From an uncultured Pseudomonadales bacterium (GTDB taxonomy: Bacteria > Pseudomonadota > Gammaproteobacteria > Pseudomonadales > Porticoccaceae): 64,000 nucleotides of DNA. Location: NCBI GenBank assembly GCA_943788875.1, contig CALSSA010000006.1, positions 62,001 to 126,000 on the forward strand, written 5' to 3'. Below the pieces are notes generated by a model. That model saw only the letters and a list, made by a program, of their open reading frames with translations. It ran no database searches and had not been told where the DNA came from. A program made the position numbers and the translations under genes. Below, piece by piece: positions 1 to 9,470 of the stretch; position 1 is the stretch's first letter, and each line of letters opens with the position of its first letter.

Positions 1-840
1 TGGTGGTACCAGCATGGCCAGATTAGTCTTGCCGCAGGCACTGGGGAATGCCCCTGCCATATAGGTCTTTTTGCCCTCTGGAGACTCGATGCCAACCAGC
101 AGCATGTGCTCAGCCAACCAGCCTTCGTCCCTGCCCATTGCAGAAGCAATCCGCAGAGCGACACATTTCTTACCCAGCAAGGCATTGCCGCCATAGCCGC
201 TGCCATAGGACCAAACAGCACGGTCTTTGGGGAAATGCGCAATATAGCGATTTTCGATATCACAGGGCCATGCCACATCCTCCTGGCCGGGAGCCAGAGG
301 GTAACCCACTGAATGCAGGCATTGAATAAAATCCTTATCTGCCAGTACTTGCAACACGTCCCGGCCCACTCTGGCCATAATATGCATATTGACCACTGCA
401 TAGGGAGAATCGGTAATCTGTATGCCGATCTGCTTTAAATCAGAATCCAGTGGTCCCATACTGAACGGGATAACATAGAGAGTTCGTCCCGCCATGCAAC
501 CGGCAAACAGCTTGCCTAATTTTTCTTTCATTTCCTCAGGTTCGACCCAGTTATTGGTCGGACCAGCCTGGCTTTCTTCGGGACTACAGATAAAGGTGCG
601 CTGCTCAACCCGGGCCACATCACCAGGATCAGAACGACAGAGATAGGAGTTTGGCCTTAGAGCCGGATTCAGAGGGGTAAACACGCCAGCCTCCACCAAT
701 TCACCACAGAGAAAATCATATTCTTCAGAACTGCCATCACACCAATAAACATTCTCTGGAGTACAGGCGTCTATTATTTCGTTCACCCAAGCGTCTACTT
801 TTGCCGGTATTTTCTCTACTGCGGGATTGATTCCAACCAT
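1..840 (-). CDS. pckG: Phosphoenolpyruvate carboxykinase (GTP), N-terminal part
   Basis: GTP-dependent PEPCK converts oxaloacetate to phosphoenolpyruvate in the cytosol, the entry to gluconeogenesis. Reading the minus strand from the ATG at 838-840 gives 280 uninterrupted codons beginning [19 protein letters not shown] and running off the left edge, so only about the first 45% of a roughly 600-residue enzyme is present. Family hallmarks seen are the early [22 protein letters not shown] stretch, an [12 protein letters not shown] block, and the P-loop-like FPSACGKTN motif close to the window edge. This signature separates the GTP enzyme from the ATP-dependent PckA. It is monocistronic as far as visible, with a 380-bp gap upstream. 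The gluconeogenic role fits an organism living on amino acids and organic acids, as the rest of the window suggests. Confidence 0.96.
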   Translation of the reverse strand, partial: MVGINPAVEKIPAKVDAWVNEIIDACTPENVYWCDGSSEEYDFLCGELVEAGVFTPLNPALRPNSYLCRSDPGDVARVEQRTFICSPEESQAGPTNNWVEPEEMKEKLGKLFAGCMAGRTLYVIPFSMGPLDSDLKQIGIQITDSPYAVVNMHIMARVGRDVLQVLADKDFIQCLHSVGYPLAPGQEDVAWPCDIENRYIAHFPKDRAVWSYGSGYGGNALLGKKCVALRIASAMGRDEGWLAEHMLLVGIESPEGKKTYMAGAFPSACGKTNLAMLVPP

Positions 841-1223
841 TTACAAGGACCTCTAGCCTGAAATAAAACTTTAGAAAGCTTAGCCAATCCAACAGTGCTT
901 TGCTTATTTCTAAAATAATATTTTCGAATACTTTAAGTTAATGGCAGTTTAGGGGAGTGAGAAACCACAGGCGAACGCACATTCTATATGAGCAACAGAC
1001 GGCACTCGAAGGTTAAGCCGTTGACTCAATAAAATTGAAGATTAGCATGTAGCCGGCATCGATCACTGACGCCTGCTAACAGAATCGTCAATGTTGATGC
1101 TCTTCGCTCTCCCCTCGGTCAGCCGTGACCGTCTAAAGTGCGAGCACGCATTATACTCAACGAGGGGTCATCCTCAAAATTTTTTGCCGGCATACCGTAT
1201 ATTGCAGTCTTGAATATAACCCC
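841..1223. other. Intergenic region upstream of pckG, with a palindrome
   Basis: No gene is seen in this 383-bp gap. It lies upstream of pckG and downstream of the amidohydrolase, both on the minus strand, so it should carry the pckG promoter. A perfect inverted repeat CGGTCA-GCCG-TGACCG lies at 1116-1131. On the minus strand it has no T-run after it, so it is a poor intrinsic terminator and may be an operator or a decayed terminator. I could not place a convincing -35/-10 pair. Confidence 0.4.
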
Positions 1224-2711
1224 TCAAAAATTGAGTTTCTGAAGGCCCAGTATTTTTACCCCAGGTGACTGCCCCTTCACAGGCTGGCCATCTTGTACCA
1301 CTCGGGTTCCAGCGACTAGTACATGAATTATTCCCGTGGGTTTTAAATAGGGGTCGCCATAGGCCGCATTGGCGGCAACCGTCCGAGAATCAAAGATCAC
1401 AATATCAGCATCTGCCCCTTGCTGGATTCGCCCTTTCTTCTTAAAAGCCGGCGAAGCCTGTTCCATCCACCGGGCCTGATAGAGACTAAGCTTGGCCAGC
1501 GCCTCATTGAGATCAAGTATATTGCGATCGCGCACATAATGTCCCAGTACCCGAGAAAAAGTACCTGCCACATTAGGGTTAGTGGGCAAATTGACATCTA
1601 TTGCTGGCAGGGCATCGGTCGACACCATCATACCTGGCCACTGCAGAGCCGTTTCCACCCAATCCTCTTTGATATAATGATGATTAACCATACCACTGGG
1701 CTCATCCGCCGCGTACTTTTCCCAAGTCTCTTTGGTGAGCCATTCACCGGTGGCAACCCACTGCACATCTTCATAACTAATATCAAATATCGCTCGCCAG
1801 TCGCGACGTCTGAAAACATCCGCAGAAATACTGGTGCCACCAGCAGCATAGGACAATGTCTCAGTGGTTATATTAGCTCCGGCGCGATTGGCCTCATCGA
1901 TCATTTGCAGCCAATCACCAATACGGCCCATAGCATTATGAGTGATATGGCAGACAAACAAGGCGGCCCCCGTTTCTAAAGCCAGATCAATTACTTCGAT
2001 TAAACCAGCCGGATCACCTGTATGGCCGCGACGCACATGAACATACAAAGGCACCTCACGGGCAGAGGCAACGTCAAACAGCATACGCAACTCAGCGTCA
2101 GAGACGGCCTCTGTCATGTAGTCCAACAAAACACCAATACCGAGACCACCCTGATCCAGCCCTTGATTGAGCAGTACTCGCATCTGCTCAATTTGCGCCG
2201 CTGTCGCTGTTTGCAGCCAGGTAGCGCCGCTCATTGTCAGCACCTCGTTGCCGGCAAAAATATAGGGCATGCTGCGCCCTTCAATCACCTGAGTTCTGAC
2301 CGCCCAATGACCCACAGATGACCCATAGTTAATTTGCGCACCAGCCCTGAAGTGCTCGCCATAAAAAGTCACCGGAAAAGAACCGGCCTCCAAATCTAAT
2401 TGAGTAGTGACACCATCGAGCAAATTAACCTGTTGGCCGAGCAATGTCGGTGTATGGCTGTGCACATCAATAAATCCGGGAGCCACCACTAGCCCCTCAG
2501 CATCGATGATTTTGCGCCCCAGTAATGGTTGCTCAGATACAGCACTAATAGAGCCATCGATAATGCCTACATGGGCGATCTGATCAAAACTGGTCTCTGG
2601 ATCAATAACCCTGCCGTTGACAATAACCAAATCATATTCCGCGGCAAACAGATTGCCAGCAGCAAACGGCATAAGCGTCATCAAGACCAGTAAAGCTCTG
2701 GTAGCATTCAT
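1224..2711 (-). CDS. Exported D-aminoacylase-type amidohydrolase
   Basis: A 495-residue amidohydrolase-superfamily protein of the N-acyl-D-amino-acid deacylase/dihydroorotase-like branch. These metalloenzymes hydrolyse amide bonds, often of N-acylated D-amino acids. An N-terminal signal peptide (MNATRALLVLMTLMPFAAG..FAA) predicts export. The strand of YDLVIVNGRVIDPET is followed near residue 80 by the metal-binding PGFIDVHSHTP (HxH), then further His residues (VHVRRGHTG, FVCHITHNAMG) and a C-terminal GADADIVIFD strand typical of the family's outer beta-sandwich. A GAGGG-type Shine-Dalgarno precedes the ATG at 2711. It sits 36 bp downstream of the PuuD-like amidotransferase on the same strand, so the two probably form an operon for scavenging acylated or gamma-glutamyl amino compounds. 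The substrate is not determinable from sequence alone. Confidence 0.88.
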   Translation of the reverse strand: MNATRALLVLMTLMPFAAGNLFAAEYDLVIVNGRVIDPETSFDQIAHVGIIDGSISAVSEQPLLGRKIIDAEGLVVAPGFIDVHSHTPTLLGQQVNLLDGVTTQLDLEAGSFPVTFYGEHFRAGAQINYGSSVGHWAVRTQVIEGRSMPYIFAGNEVLTMSGATWLQTATAAQIEQMRVLLNQGLDQGGLGIGVLLDYMTEAVSDAELRMLFDVASAREVPLYVHVRRGHTGDPAGLIEVIDLALETGAALFVCHITHNAMGRIGDWLQMIDEANRAGANITTETLSYAAGGTSISADVFRRRDWRAIFDISYEDVQWVATGEWLTKETWEKYAADEPSGMVNHHYIKEDWVETALQWPGMMVSTDALPAIDVNLPTNPNVAGTFSRVLGHYVRDRNILDLNEALAKLSLYQARWMEQASPAFKKKGRIQQGADADIVIFDSRTVAANAAYGDPYLKPTGIIHVLVAGTRVVQDGQPVKGQSPGVKILGLQKLNF

Positions 2712-2747
2712 AACTTAACCCTCAACAGTATTTTTGGACCCGCCAGA

Positions 2748-3506
2748 TTAAAGCTTGCCGGCCTGAACCCGACAAGCATCACCAAAAGCTTTAAAGATGG
2801 ACAAATAAAATGAATTATTCTGCACCTGCCATTCAGGATGCCATTGCACAGCTACAGCGAATTGCTGGGCATCAGTAACGGACACTGCCTCAACCAGACC
2901 ATCGTCAGCAATAGCTTCAATACGCAACCCATTGGCCAACCGGTCGATACCCTGACCATGGACAGAATTAACCATAGGATTTTGCTCATCCTGTAAACCG
3001 GACAAAATACCCCCGGCTTGCAGACTAACCCTGTGGGACAGCCCATATTGCCCGTCCACAGATGCAGACTTGTCTTCACGATGATCCTGCATGCCCCCCA
3101 CCTCATGGACAAGCTGGTGCAGACTTCCACCAAGTGCAACATTGAGTTCCTGCAGCCCCCTGCAGATACCCAAGAATGGCACTCCGGCATCAATAACCTG
3201 CGGAATTAGAGCCAGATTAGTTCTGTCTCGTTCAGCATCCCTCTCGTCTTTATCTGAGGCCGGTTGCTGGCCGTAATGATGGGGTTCAATATTGCTGTAT
3301 CCGCCAGTGATAAGAACACCATCAACCCGGCGAAGAAGATCATCCAGGTCAATCTCATCTACCAGCGCAGGCAAAACAAGCGGCGTGCAGCCGGCGCCAA
3401 GGCTAACAGCGGTTAAATATTTTTCTCCCGCAGAATGGCTGTAATGCAGCCCGGTAAGGCTGCGATCAGCAGTAACTAACACCAGCGGTGAATCAATAAT
3501 GGGCAC
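2748..3506 (-). CDS. PuuD-like gamma-glutamyl-GABA hydrolase (class I glutamine amidotransferase)
   Basis: A 252-residue class I glutamine-amidotransferase-like hydrolase of the peptidase C26/PuuD group. In the Puu pathway PuuD cleaves gamma-glutamyl-GABA to glutamate and GABA. Visible features are the LVLVTADRSLTG strand at the N-terminus, DGVLITGGYSNIEPHHYG, the nucleophile elbow GICRGLQELNV containing the catalytic Cys, and VQWHPEWQ with the catalytic His near the C-terminus. The start is a GTG at 3506 with a strong GGAGG eight bases upstream. It is the first gene of a probable two-gene minus-strand operon with the amidohydrolase. A PuuA-like ligase lies far away (46.1 kb), so a linked Puu operon is not present. 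The substrate may differ from that of E. coli PuuD. Confidence 0.85.
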   Translation of the reverse strand: MPIIDSPLVLVTADRSLTGLHYSHSAGEKYLTAVSLGAGCTPLVLPALVDEIDLDDLLRRVDGVLITGGYSNIEPHHYGQQPASDKDERDAERDRTNLALIPQVIDAGVPFLGICRGLQELNVALGGSLHQLVHEVGGMQDHREDKSASVDGQYGLSHRVSLQAGGILSGLQDEQNPMVNSVHGQGIDRLANGLRIEAIADDGLVEAVSVTDAQQFAVAVQWHPEWQVQNNSFYLSIFKAFGDACRVQAGKL

Positions 3507-3754
3507 AGCTCAAACCTCCAATAAATCTTTAAAGAAGCACAGACTAACAGAGCAATATAAGATCACCAATAACCCTTATTTGGGAGGGGCAAATCGATCT
3601 TAACTAATAAAATCTGGTTAGTACGCGCAGTAGTGGCATGACGTGAATTTAACATTTAATATGGCGCGCTGATAAGCGTTTACCCACCGGTTTGAGTATA
3701 ATCATTCCAAAAATAGAAATATCATTAGTAGCAAGACGGCAGAGAGAGAACAGA

Positions 3755-4617
3755 ATGAATATTGACGGCAAAGCCGTAGCCCAGGAACTGCGACAATCAC
3801 TGGCTATTGAAGTAAAGCAACTTCAGGACGAACGCGACATCACCCCAGGTTTAACCGTTATTCTGGTAGGTGAAGATCCCGCTAGTCAGGTCTATGTGCG
3901 CAACAAAGTGCGTCAGACCGAGGAAGTGGGCATGATCAGTAACGAAATTCGTATGCCAGCAGAGACCAGCCAGGAAGCTCTTTTAGCCGAGATTGCATAG
4001 GCTCAATACTGACCCTGCCGTGCACGGTATTCTGGTGCAACTGCCACTCCCCAAACATATTGATGAAGCCTTGATTATTGATACCATCCTGCCGGAAAAA
4101 GATGTCGATGGCTTTCACCCCATGAACTCAGGCCGTCTGGCTAATGGCGACCCATCCGCATTAGTGCCATGCACGCCTCAGGGCTGTGTAATTCTGGCCA
4201 AGCAACATCTGGGTGATAATCTGTCTGGCAAGCACGCAGTGATTATTGGCCGCTCTAATATTGTCGGCAAGCCAGTGGCACTGTTATTGCTGCAAGAAAA
4301 CTGCACAGTCACCATCGCTCATTCTCGTACTCAAGACTCTGCAGGCACTCTGTGCCACTGCCGATATTCTGGTAGCCGCCGTAGGTCGCCCTGAGATGGT
4401 TAAAGGGGATTGGGTCAAGCCGGGTGCCACAGTGATCGATGTGGGCATTAATCGTATTGCTACAGAAGATGGCAAAGGCCGTCTGGTCGGTGATGTCGAC
4501 TTTGCCGATGCTGAACCTGTAGCCGGCGCGATTACCCCAGTCCCCGGTGGTGTCGGCCCAATGACTATCGCCTGCCTGCTAAAAAACACTGTCGAGGCCG
4601 CTCGACGCTTCGGCTAA
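3755..4617 (+). pseudogene. folD: folD, bifunctional methylene-THF dehydrogenase/cyclohydrolase, broken by two frameshifts
   Basis: FolD interconverts methylene-, methenyl- and formyl-tetrahydrofolate with NADP. The reading begins at ATG 3755 (MNIDGKAVAQEL) and covers a full-length family match, but in three frames. Removing the C at 3996 turns GATTGCATAGG into GATAGG and restores [16 protein letters not shown]. Removing one base near 4337 (GACTCTG to GATCTG) restores [16 protein letters not shown]. All diagnostic blocks survive: YVRNKVR with the catalytic Lys, [17 protein letters not shown] and [12 protein letters not shown]. The only damage is two single-base insertions about 340 bp apart, so the lesions are very recent or are sequence errors. 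FolD is normally indispensable, which favours an error or a second copy elsewhere. The oxidoreductase starts 18 bp downstream. Confidence 0.9.
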
Positions 4618-4635
4618 ATCGCCCAGGGGAAACCT

Positions 4636-6236
4636 ATGCCCTCCAACACTGCAACTACAGACGCCGTTATTATTGGCGGCGGGCACAATGGTCTTGTGTG
4701 CGCCTATTATTTAGCGAAAGCAGGCTTAAAGGTTCGGGTCTGCGAGCGCCGATCTGTCGTCGGTGGCGCTGCCGTTACCGAAGAATTTCATCCGGGTTTT
4801 CGAAACTCCGTAGCCAGCTATACCGTTAGCCTGCTCAACCCGGAAGTTATTGCCGATATGCAGCTTAAAGAATACGGTCTTGAAGTCGTCAAGCGTCCTA
4901 TTTCAAACTTTTTGCCCATCGACAATACACAACTATTTAAAACTGGGTGGCGGACTGGAGCGAACCCAGGAGGAATTCCGCAAGTTTTCCACTCGCGATG
5001 CAGAGCGCCTGCCCGAGTATTATGATCGCATTGAAGCTGTAGCCGATGTACTGCGTGATATCAGCACCAAAACCCCACCCAATCCCAAGCGCGGCATTCG
5101 CGCGGCATTGCAAGCAGCAGTGCAACTCTGGCCCGTCGCCAAAGGCAGCAACCAGTTGCATCGGGATGTCTACGATCTGTTCACCAAGAGCGCCCGCAGT
5201 TTTCTCGATGGCTGGTTTGAGAATGAACATATTAAAGCAGCATTCGGTTTTGATGCCATTGTCGGCAACTATGCCAGCCCGGACACCCCCGGCTCCGCCT
5301 ATGTGCTGCTGCACCATGTATTTGGTGAAGTAGATGGTGAGAAAGGTGCTTGGGGTCATGCGATTGGCGGCATGGGAGCAATTACCCAGGCAATGAAACA
5401 GGCCTGCGAATCTGTAGGCGTTGAAATAGCCACCGATGCCCCAGTGGATAAAGTGATTGTGGACAATGGCACGGCTACAGGGGTGACCCTGGCCAATGGC
5501 GAAACCATTGCCGCCAAGCGGGTAATTGCCAATGTTAACCCCAAGATGCTCTATGGCCAGATGTTTAATGAAGGGGACCTGGATCCAGAATTTGCCCGCC
5601 GTATGGACGGCTATAAAAATGGTTCCGGCACCTTCCGCATGAATGTGGCCCTGTCTGAGCTGCCAGACTTTACTGCTCTGCCCGGCAAAGACAGCGCAGA
5701 ACACCATCAGTGCGGCATTGTCATTGCCCCAACATTGGATTATATGGATCGTGCCTATGTAGATGCCAAAGCCAATGGCTGGTCCAAGGCACCCTATTGT
5801 AGAAATGCTGATTCCCTCAACTCTGGATGATTCATTGGCACCAGAGGGCCAACATGTGGCCTCATTATTCTGCCAACAGTTTTCACCAGAGTTACCCGAT
5901 GGCCAATCCTGGCACGATGCCCGCGAAGCAGCGGCCCAAACCATTATTGATACAGTCACCGCTCATGCCCCCAACTTCAGAGATGCTGTGGTAGGCAAAA
6001 TGATCTTGTCGCCACTGGATCTGGAAGAAAAGCTCGGCCTGATCGGCGGCGATATTATGCACGGCGTAATGACATTGGATCAGATGTGGGCAGCACGTCC
6101 ATTGATGAATCACGGTGACTATCGCGGGCCTTTAAAAGGTTTGTATATGTGTGGCGCCGGCAGTCATCCCGGCGGCGGCGTTACCGGGCTGCCTGGGCGC
6201 AATGCCGCCCGCGAAATACTCGCCGACGGTAAATAA
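4636..6236 (+). pseudogene. PYROXD2/phytoene-desaturase-like FAD oxidoreductase, two frameshifts
   Basis: A flavin-dependent amine-oxidase-fold protein of the phytoene desaturase/CrtO/PYROXD2 group. The substrate is unknown. It starts at ATG 4636 behind AGGGGAAACCT and shows the Rossmann dinucleotide motif VIIGGGHNGLVCAYYLAKAG, then ERRSVVGGAAVTEEF. Near the end is a GLYMCGAGSHPGGGVTGLPGRNAA block, the C-terminal FAD-binding signature of the family. Two extra G residues interrupt it: at about 4945 (ACTGGGTGG should read ACTGGTGG, giving TGGGLERTQEEF) and at about 5788 (CCAAGGCACCC should read CCAAGCACCC, giving SKHPIVEML). The second is confirmed by the downstream duplicate, which lacks the extra base. 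Repaired length is about 533 residues, normal for the family. It is probably co-transcribed with folD. Confidence 0.88.
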
Positions 6237-6258
6237 TTTTTATTGCACTGCCCGCGCC

Positions 6259-6367
6259 CTGAATAGAATCGTTGTTTGATTTAACGCAAGGCGCCGCGTC
6301 AATTATCTGCCAAACTAACTCCTGTAACAATGGTTTACCAAGCAAAGCAGTTATTCCAACTTATAAC
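6259..6367. repeat. 109-bp exact direct repeat, copy 1
   Basis: This block is identical to 7102-7210, 843 bp downstream. It holds the intergenic spacer between the oxidoreductase and bkdB, and its last seven bases are a remnant of the bkdB 3' end (including the complement of its stop codon). Just after it the sequence jumps back into the middle of the oxidoreductase gene (6373 corresponds to 5529). It is therefore the junction of a tandem duplication. Confidence 0.95.
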
Positions 6368-6372
6368 CATTT

Positions 6373-7079
6373 CCAATGTTAATCCCAAGATGCTTTATGG
6401 CCAGATGTTTGATGAAGGCGATCTGGACCCAGAATTTAGCCGCCGTATGGATGGTTATAAAAACGGCTCCGGCACCTTCCGCATGAATGTAGCGCTGTCA
6501 GAGCTGCCAGACTTTACCGCCCTGCCCGGCAAAGACAGCGCGGAACATCACCAGTGCGGCATTGTGATTGCTCCAACACTGGATTATATGGATCGTGCAT
6601 ATGTAGACGCCAAAGCCAATGGCTGGTCCAAACATCCCATCGTGGAAATGTTAATTCCCTCGACATTGGATGATTCTTTGGCTCCCGCCGGTCAGCATGT
6701 AGCTTCATTATTCTGTCAGCAGTTCTCACCAGAACTGCCCGACGGCCAATCCTGGCACGATGCCCGTGAAGCTGCTGCGGAAACTATTATTGATACAGTG
6801 ACCGCCCATGCCCCTAACTTTAGAAATGCGGTGGTAGGCAAAATGATCCTGTCACCTCTAGATCTGGAAGAAAAACTGGGTTTGATTGGCGGCGATATTA
6901 TGCACGGTGTAATGACCTTAGATCAGATGTGGGCCGCTCGCCCGCTAATGAACCATGGCGATTATCGCGGTCCCTTAAAAGGCCTGTATATGTGCGGTGC
7001 TGGCAGCCATCCCGGCGGCGGCGTTACCGGTTTGCCTGGGCGCAATGCGGCCCGCGAAATACTGGCCGACGGCAAATAA
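6373..7079 (+). pseudogene. Duplicated 3' half of the FAD oxidoreductase
   Basis: A second copy of the last ~235 codons of the oxidoreductase, starting at NVNPKMLYGQMF and ending with the same ...REILADGK stop. It has no own promoter or 5' end. An ATG at 6330 inside the duplicated spacer could open the frame but is not homologous. Against 5529-6236 there are only about five amino-acid differences (for example FNEG to FDEG, EFARR to EFSRR, APEG to APAG, FRDA to FRNA), yet many third-position nucleotide changes. The flanking 109-bp spacer copies are identical. Mostly synonymous divergence in the coding part beside an identical spacer is not what a simple recent tandem duplication gives. It suggests the two halves derive from two strains. 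Confidence 0.9.
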
Positions 7080-7101
7080 AATGTTTAGCACTGGCGGCGC
7101 T

Positions 7102-7210
7102 CTGAATAGAATCGTTGTTTGATTTAACGCAAGGCGCCGCGTCAATTATCTGCCAAACTAACTCCTGTAACAATGGTTTACCAAGCAAAGCAGTTATTCC
7201 AACTTATAAC
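7102..7210. repeat. 109-bp exact direct repeat, copy 2
   Basis: Identical to 6259-6367. This copy is in its natural position, because its right end (7204-7210) is the true 3' end of bkdB. Confidence 0.95.
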
Positions 7211-8424
7211 TGCAACATAGCCAACAACATTGTCTGCGGCTGTTCTAAATATTGCTTCCACAGTTTATTGAAGCGCGCGATAGTGCCACCATCAATAATC
7301 CGGTGATCACCAGACCAGCTGACGGTAAGTATATTGCGTGAGATAACATTATTGTTGGCATCAAAACGAGGCAACTTCTGAATTTTTCCCAGAGCCACAA
7401 TCGCCACTTCCGGTTTATTGATAATAGGCATTGCAGCAGTGCCACCGATCACACCAATATTGGAAATAGTAATACTGCCACCCGCAAGATCCGCTGGATT
7501 AATAACACCGCTGCGAGCCGATTCGGTCAGGCGGTTGACTTCCCGCGCTACATCAAGCAATCCCAGTTGCTGGACATTTTTAATATTGGGCACCAGCAGG
7601 CCGGTTTTGCCATCCACTGCCATGCCAATATTATGGCTGGCCAAATAGGTGAGTTCGGTAAACTCAGTATTGGCACGGCTATTAACAATAGGAAATTCAT
7701 TGAGCGCCAGCGACAACGCTTTAATAAATAATGGCATCAGGGTTATTTTTAAATCATCAGAGCCATGGTTTTTTACCAGATCGCTGCGCAAGCCCATCAA
7801 CTCGGTAATATCGAATTCATCGATAAAGGTAAAGTGAGGAATCGTAGCCACAGAATCAGCCATGCGCTCGGCCATTATCTTGCGCACGCCTTTTATGGGT
7901 TCGCGACGATCCTGAATACTATTCACCTGCACCGTTGCTGTTTGCTTGCCGGCCTTTTGATTCAGATAGGCCAGCACATCCTCTTTTAGCACTCGGCCCT
8001 GTTTGCCAGTACCGGCAATTGTCGCTAAATCTAGGCTGTGCTCCCGGGCCATCTTGCGTACCGCCGGCGTAGTTAACACCTTGTCTGAAGTGGCTGCGGC
8101 ACTGATAACGGGCACTTCCATGACAGGTACTGCCACAGTTGCCGCTTGTTTATTATCTTCCGGCTGCCCCCTAGACTGTTCCTCACCCTCTACCTCGATG
8201 GCAAACAGAGGCTTGTGAACCTCAGCAGTATCCGACTCTTGATAATAGAGTTTGGTCACACGGCCGTTATACATTGAGGGGATTTCTACAATAGCTTTAT
8301 CGGTACTCACATCCACCACAATCTGATCTTCTTCGATCAGATCGCCCTCCTTAACCTTCCACTCAATCACTTCGCATTCCACAATGCCTTCGCCAATATC
8401 CGGCAATATAAAATCTTTATTCAT
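7204..8424 (-). CDS. bkdB: Branched-chain 2-oxoacid dehydrogenase E2 (dihydrolipoamide acyltransferase)
   Basis: E2 core of a 2-oxoacid dehydrogenase complex. It passes the acyl group from E1 via a swinging lipoyl arm to CoA in the cytosol. Order seen: one lipoyl domain at residues 1-80 (LPDIGEGIVECEVIEW, with the lipoyl Lys in VSTDKAIVEIPS), an Ala/Val-rich linker, a peripheral subunit-binding domain at about 115-155 (TPAVRKMAREHSLDLA..GRVLKEDVL), and a catalytic domain ending in SWSGDHRIIDGG, with the DHRxxDG active-site motif. At 406 residues the length is normal. The order E1alpha-E1beta-E2 on one strand with a 12-bp gap to bkdA2, and a divergent Lrp-type gene, supports the branched-chain (bkd) assignment over pyruvate dehydrogenase. 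No E3 (lpdV) follows. The oxidoreductase duplication abuts its stop codon. Confidence 0.93.
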   Translation of the reverse strand: MNKDFILPDIGEGIVECEVIEWKVKEGDLIEEDQIVVDVSTDKAIVEIPSMYNGRVTKLYYQESDTAEVHKPLFAIEVEGEEQSRGQPEDNKQAATVAVPVMEVPVISAAATSDKVLTTPAVRKMAREHSLDLATIAGTGKQGRVLKEDVLAYLNQKAGKQTATVQVNSIQDRREPIKGVRKIMAERMADSVATIPHFTFIDEFDITELMGLRSDLVKNHGSDDLKITLMPLFIKALSLALNEFPIVNSRANTEFTELTYLASHNIGMAVDGKTGLLVPNIKNVQQLGLLDVAREVNRLTESARSGVINPADLAGGSITISNIGVIGGTAAMPIINKPEVAIVALGKIQKLPRFDANNNVISRNILTVSWSGDHRIIDGGTIARFNKLWKQYLEQPQTMLLAMLQL

Positions 8425-8436
8425 GGTGATCTCCGG

Positions 8437-9456
8437 CTAGTAGTTGCAGGTCGCAACAATGGCTTCAAAAATTTTAAGATGGTCAGGCAGATAGTGCTTT
8501 TCTTGGATCAGTGGAAATGGCGTATCCAATCCGGTCACTCTGTTGATCGGTGCCTCCAGGCTAAGGAAACAATGCTCCTGAATACTGGCCGAAATTTCGC
8601 CGGCATAGCCGCCAGTGCGCGGGGCTTCATGACTGATCAGCAGGCGTCCGGTTTTAGTGACCGACTGTGCCACGCAGTCGCGATCCCAGGGCAGCAGGCT
8701 GCGCAGATCAATCACTTCACAGGAAATACCTTCAGCTGCCGCCAGCTCGGCCGCTTTAATTATCTGCACCATCTGCGCACCCCAACCCAGCAATGTAATA
8801 TCCGTGCCCTGCTGAACTACCTCGGCCACTCCTAGAGGAATTTCATAATCCCCCTCTGGAACCTGGCCGACAGAGGCGCGATAGATGGCTTTGGGTTCAA
8901 AAAAGATCACCGGATCTGGGTCGCGGATGGCCGATAGTAAGAGTCCTTTGGCCTGATAGGCATTACTGGGAATCACCACTTTGAGGCCCGGGGTATGACA
9001 GAAATAGGCCTCCGGGGACTGGGAGTGATAGAGACCGCCATCAATACCACCGCCATAGGGCGTGCGGATGGTCAGGCCGCCGCAGTTAAATTCATCACCA
9101 CTGCGATAGCGAAACTTGGCGGCTTCATTAACAATTTGATCAAAGGCAGGAAAAATATAATCGGCAAACTGGATTTCGGCGACAGGTACAGAGCCCTGAG
9201 CGGCCAGGCCAATAGCAAAGCCGGCAATACCCTGCTCGGTTAATGGGGTATTAAAACAGCGCTCGCGACCATACTTTTTTTGCAGATTGCTGGTGGCTCT
9301 AAACACACCGCCAAACTGACCTATATCTTCACCCAGACAAATCACCCGCTGGTCCGTGGCCATGGCAATATCCAGCCCATTATTGACGGCTTGCAGTAGA
9401 TTCATTTTGCTGGATTTAGGGGGGTTGCCAATCTCAGGCACTGTAGCTTTAGTCAT
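8437..9456 (-). CDS. bkdA2: Branched-chain 2-oxoacid dehydrogenase E1 beta subunit
   Basis: Beta chain of the thiamine-diphosphate-dependent E1, which decarboxylates branched-chain 2-oxoacids from Val, Leu and Ile. The 339-residue protein shows the transketolase pyrimidine-domain landmarks: [21 protein letters not shown] near residue 35, [32 protein letters not shown] and RTPYGGG. The C-terminal domain carries [10 protein letters not shown] and [14 protein letters not shown]. The start at 9456 follows a strong GGAGGTG. It lies between bkdA1 (14-bp gap) and bkdB (12-bp gap), so the three are co-transcribed and made in stoichiometric amounts. Confidence 0.94.
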   Translation of the reverse strand: MTKATVPEIGNPPKSSKMNLLQAVNNGLDIAMATDQRVICLGEDIGQFGGVFRATSNLQKKYGRERCFNTPLTEQGIAGFAIGLAAQGSVPVAEIQFADYIFPAFDQIVNEAAKFRYRSGDEFNCGGLTIRTPYGGGIDGGLYHSQSPEAYFCHTPGLKVVIPSNAYQAKGLLLSAIRDPDPVIFFEPKAIYRASVGQVPEGDYEIPLGVAEVVQQGTDITLLGWGAQMVQIIKAAELAAAEGISCEVIDLRSLLPWDRDCVAQSVTKTGRLLISHEAPRTGGYAGEISASIQEHCFLSLEAPINRVTGLDTPFPLIQEKHYLPDHLKIFEAIVATCNY

Positions 9457-9470
9457 CTCAGCACCTCCAA

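Noticed and set aside
4937-5959. 340-codon minus-strand frame opposite the FAD oxidoreductase
   Set aside because: Long but lacks protein-family features; the plus strand encodes a clear oxidoreductase across the whole interval. The open antisense frame reflects its codon use.
6330-7079. A separate functional 249-residue oxidoreductase gene
   Set aside because: It lacks the N-terminal FAD-binding domain and begins in duplicated bkdB-flank sequence; it is a duplicated 3' fragment.
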